A DNA stretch of 7,314 nucleotides from assembly GCA_965653565.1 (NCBI GenBank), contig CBFHAI010000095.1, positions 1-7,314 of the forward strand, read 5' to 3'. Source of the DNA: JALCLA01 sp965653565 (lineage in GTDB: Bacteria; Pseudomonadota; Gammaproteobacteria; Xanthomonadales; Xanthomonadaceae). The translations under genes were made by a program, and so were the position numbers. Of this stretch, positions 5,724 to 7,314 are shown piece after piece. The notes beneath the pieces are model-generated. The model did no database searches, was not told where the DNA came from, and saw only the letters and a program-made list of their open reading frames with translations. Position 1 is the first letter of the stretch, and the number at the start of each line of letters is the position of its first letter.

Positions 5724-6673
5724 AGATCTGCGTGATCGGCGGCAGCGGTTTCATCGGCACGCGGCTGATCGATCGCCTGCTCGTTGCGCGGCACCAAGTT
5801 TCGATCTTCGACAAGGCACCGAGCCTCGCGTATCCGGCGCTGGTGACGCTCGGCGATGTGCGCGATGCGCGCGCGCTCGAAGCCGCCGTTGCCGGTTGCG
5901 ACCTGGCGATCATGCTCGCCGCGGAGCACCGCGACGACGTGCGGCCGCGTTCGCTGTATCACGCCGTGAATGTCGGCGGCGCGCACAATCTGGTGCAGGC
6001 GGCGAGCGCGCAGAACCTTGTGCGGCTGATGTTCGTCAGTTCGGTGGCGGTCTATGGCTTGCGTCAGCCGCTGGCCGATGAGTGCGCGCCGTTGCGGCCC
6101 GACGACGCCTACGGCCGCAGCAAAGTCGATGCCGAAGCGGTGTATCGCGCCTGGGCGCAGGCCGATGCCGATCGTTGCTTGTCGATCGTACGGCCCTGCG
6201 TGGTGTTCGGCGAAGGCAACCGCGGCAACGTCTATACGCTGATCGATCATCTGCGACGCGGCCGTTTCGCGATGGTCGGTTCCGGCGGCAACCGCAAATC
6301 GATCGCCTACGTCGGCAATCTGGTCGATTTTCTCGTCGCGCGGCTGGATGCCGGTGCCGGCACGGAAATCTTCAACTACGCCGACAAACCCGACTTCAGC
6401 ACGTGCGAACTGATCGATGAATTGCGTTCGCTGATGCCGGCCGGCACCGCGCGCGAACGGCGCATTCCCTATGCCGTCGCGATGGCCGGCGGCTACGCGC
6501 TCGACCTCGCCGGACTGCTGCGCGGCAAGCCTTTCGGCATCGGCAGCCGCCGCATCCGCAAGTTCTGCACCGATACGCGCGTGAGTTCCGAGGCTGCGTA
6601 CGGCACCGGGTTCCGGCCGGCGGTGTCGATCCGCGAGGGCCTGGTGCGAATGATCGCGGCGCTCGAAGAATAA
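5720..6673 (+). CDS. NAD-dependent nucleotide-sugar epimerase/dehydratase (extended SDR)
   Basis: This is a 317-residue cytosolic enzyme, full length for the family. The Rossmann motif GGSGFIG (7-13) sits at the N-terminus. Asp 31 at the end of beta-2 favours NAD over NADP, and GDVRD (45-49) is the usual adenine-contact strand. The catalytic set is Ser 108 in SSVAVYG (107-113) with Tyr 131 and Lys 135 (YGRSK). Substrate-domain segments include RPCVVFGEGNRGNVYTL (158-174), NRKSIAYVGNLVDFL (191-205) and FNYADKP (218-224). The NRKSIAYVGN and NYADKP signatures are those I associate with UDP-sugar epimerases/reductases of O-antigen loci (WbpV/WbpK/GalE-like), but the exact substrate and whether it epimerises, dehydrates or reduces cannot be read from sequence. 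It is coupled by ATGA to the upstream glycosyltransferase, which suggests it makes that enzyme's donor sugar. A strong terminator follows 16 bases after the stop. Confidence 0.87.
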   Translation: MKICVIGGSGFIGTRLIDRLLVARHQVSIFDKAPSLAYPALVTLGDVRDARALEAAVAGCDLAIMLAAEHRDDVRPRSLYHAVNVGGAHNLVQAASAQNLVRLMFVSSVAVYGLRQPLADECAPLRPDDAYGRSKVDAEAVYRAWAQADADRCLSIVRPCVVFGEGNRGNVYTLIDHLRRGRFAMVGSGGNRKSIAYVGNLVDFLVARLDAGAGTEIFNYADKPDFSTCELIDELRSLMPAGTARERRIPYAVAMAGGYALDLAGLLRGKPFGIGSRRIRKFCTDTRVSSEAAYGTGFRPAVSIREGLVRMIAALEE

Positions 6674-6688
6674 TCGCGCCGCGAAACG

Positions 6689-6716
6689 AAAACGGCCCCG
6701 AAACCGGGGCCGTTTT
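6689..6716. terminator. Bidirectional intrinsic terminator
   Basis: The core stem CGGCCCCG/CGGGGCCG (6693-6700 and 6705-6712) has a 4-base AAAC loop and is extended by AAAA/TTTT flanks to a perfect 12-bp stem. On the plus strand it ends in TTTTCATT. On the minus strand it ends in TTTTCGTTTC, so it can serve both the epimerase operon and the converging desaturase gene. It lies between stops at 6673 and 6736. Confidence 0.9.
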
Positions 6717-6735
6717 CATTGGGTCAGTGGGTCGA

Positions 6736-7314
6736 TCAGGCTTTCGGCAGGCGCGCGCGGGCGAAGCCCACCATGCGCTGCGATTCCTCGTCCCACAGCT
6801 TCAGGCGGGCGCAGCGCAGGCTGCTCCAGATCGTCAGGCGCGGCGCTTCCTGCAGCAGCGGATTGGATTCGAAACACTCGCGCAGGCGGTAGTTCGGGAT
6901 GCGGCTGGCGAGGTGATGGATGTGGTGGTAGCCGATGTTGCCGGTGAACCAGTGCATCACGCGCGGCAGGTCGTAGAACGAGCTGCCGGCGATCGCGGCG
7001 CGGTGCGAATCCCAGTCTTCCTTGCGATCCCACACGGTGTTCTCGAAGGTGTGCTGCACGTAGAACAGCCACACGCCGAGCGCGCCGGCGATCAGCACGA
7101 TCGGCAGATGCACCAGCAGCACCGTCTGCCAGCCGATGGCCCAGCCGAGCAGGCCGCCGACAACGAGCAACATCACGTTGTTGAGGATCACGCTCGCCCA
7201 TTCCTTCTTCCACGAGAACGGCAGGTCGAACGGGAAGCGATGCTTGATGACGAACTGATACATCGGGCCGATGCCCAGCAGCACCGGCGTGCTGCGGTAG
7301 AAGCGGTAGCAGAA
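6736..7314 (-). CDS. Membrane fatty acid desaturase, C-terminal part (gene continues past window end)
   Basis: 192 residues of a longer protein are visible. The frame is open to the window edge, beginning with FCYRFYRSTPVLLGIGPMY, a normal internal segment of the family, so the start codon lies outside; the GTG at 7284 is not the start. Hydrophobic segments (about 42-62 and 64-86 of the visible part) are followed by the second conserved box YVQHTFENTVW (85-95) and the third histidine box GYHHIHHL (129-136), within NIGYHHIHHLASRIPNY. The family uses His clusters to bind a di-iron centre and insert a cis double bond into acyl chains in the inner membrane. The first His box would lie upstream of the window. 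The type resembles bacterial acyl-lipid omega-6/delta-type desaturases, but the regiospecificity is not readable. It is convergent with the epimerase operon, is separated from it by the terminator, and probably has no functional link to it. Confidence 0.88.
   Translation of the reverse strand, partial: FCYRFYRSTPVLLGIGPMYQFVIKHRFPFDLPFSWKKEWASVILNNVMLLVVGGLLGWAIGWQTVLLVHLPIVLIAGALGVWLFYVQHTFENTVWDRKEDWDSHRAAIAGSSFYDLPRVMHWFTGNIGYHHIHHLASRIPNYRLRECFESNPLLQEAPRLTIWSSLRCARLKLWDEESQRMVGFARARLPKA

Noticed and set aside
7282..7284. GTG at 7284 as the desaturase start
   Set aside because: The frame stays open to the window edge and the preceding residues (YRFYRSTP) match the interior of the family, and the first His box is missing. 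The gene is cut by the window.
1..7314. Mobile elements, CRISPR arrays, tRNA, toxin-antitoxin or phage-defence genes
   Set aside because: No transposase or integrase motifs, terminal inverted repeats, spacer-repeat arrays, tRNA-like folds or defence domains were seen. Composition is uniform across the window.

Overview
This is a GC-rich, almost fully coding bacterial stretch. It carries part of a cell-surface polysaccharide (O-antigen, capsule or exopolysaccharide-like) locus, followed by an unrelated lipid gene. GC content, the outer-membrane lipoprotein-type signal, the O-antigen ligase/polymerase-like protein and the proteobacterial-type fatty acid desaturase all suggest a high-GC Gram-negative proteobacterium. 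A gammaproteobacterium of the Xanthomonadales/Lysobacterales kind is a reasonable guess, but the sequence alone cannot fix the genus. There is no sign of mobile elements, CRISPR, tRNA or rRNA.

Layout. (1) Positions 1-63 hold a GC hairpin and possibly the tail of an upstream gene. (2) Positions 64-3304 on the + strand form a tightly coupled three-gene unit. It encodes a lipoprotein with seven Ca-binding DxDxDG loops (a predicted seven-bladed FG-GAP/VCBS propeller), an O-antigen ligase/polymerase-family membrane protein (Wzy_C type), and a small membrane-anchored protein with two TPR-like repeats. The junctions are a 1-base TGATG overlap and a 4-base ATGA overlap. (3) Positions 3279-4466 on the - strand encode a GT-B glycosyltransferase (GT4-like) whose 3' end overlaps the TPR gene by 26 bp. 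(4) Positions 4467-4541 are a 75-bp divergent control region with three GTCGAC palindromes exactly 22 bp apart and start sites that look near-leaderless in both directions. (5) Positions 4542-6673 on the + strand encode a second glycosyltransferase of the same subfamily, coupled by an ATGA overlap to an NAD-dependent nucleotide-sugar epimerase/dehydratase. (6) A strong, apparently bidirectional terminator lies at 6689-6716. (7) From 6736 to the window end on the - strand is the C-terminal part of a membrane fatty acid desaturase.

How it fits together (inference). The epimerase would make or modify an activated sugar, and the two cytosolic glycosyltransferases would add sugars to a growing lipid-linked glycan. 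The ligase/polymerase-like protein would then polymerise or transfer that glycan on the periplasmic face, perhaps helped by the TPR protein. The propeller lipoprotein, co-translated with the ligase, is a candidate surface partner or acceptor. The two features most worth following up are the lipoprotein-ligase-TPR unit, where a domain often fused to such ligases appears as a separate gene, and the phased palindromes between the divergent glycosyltransferase genes.
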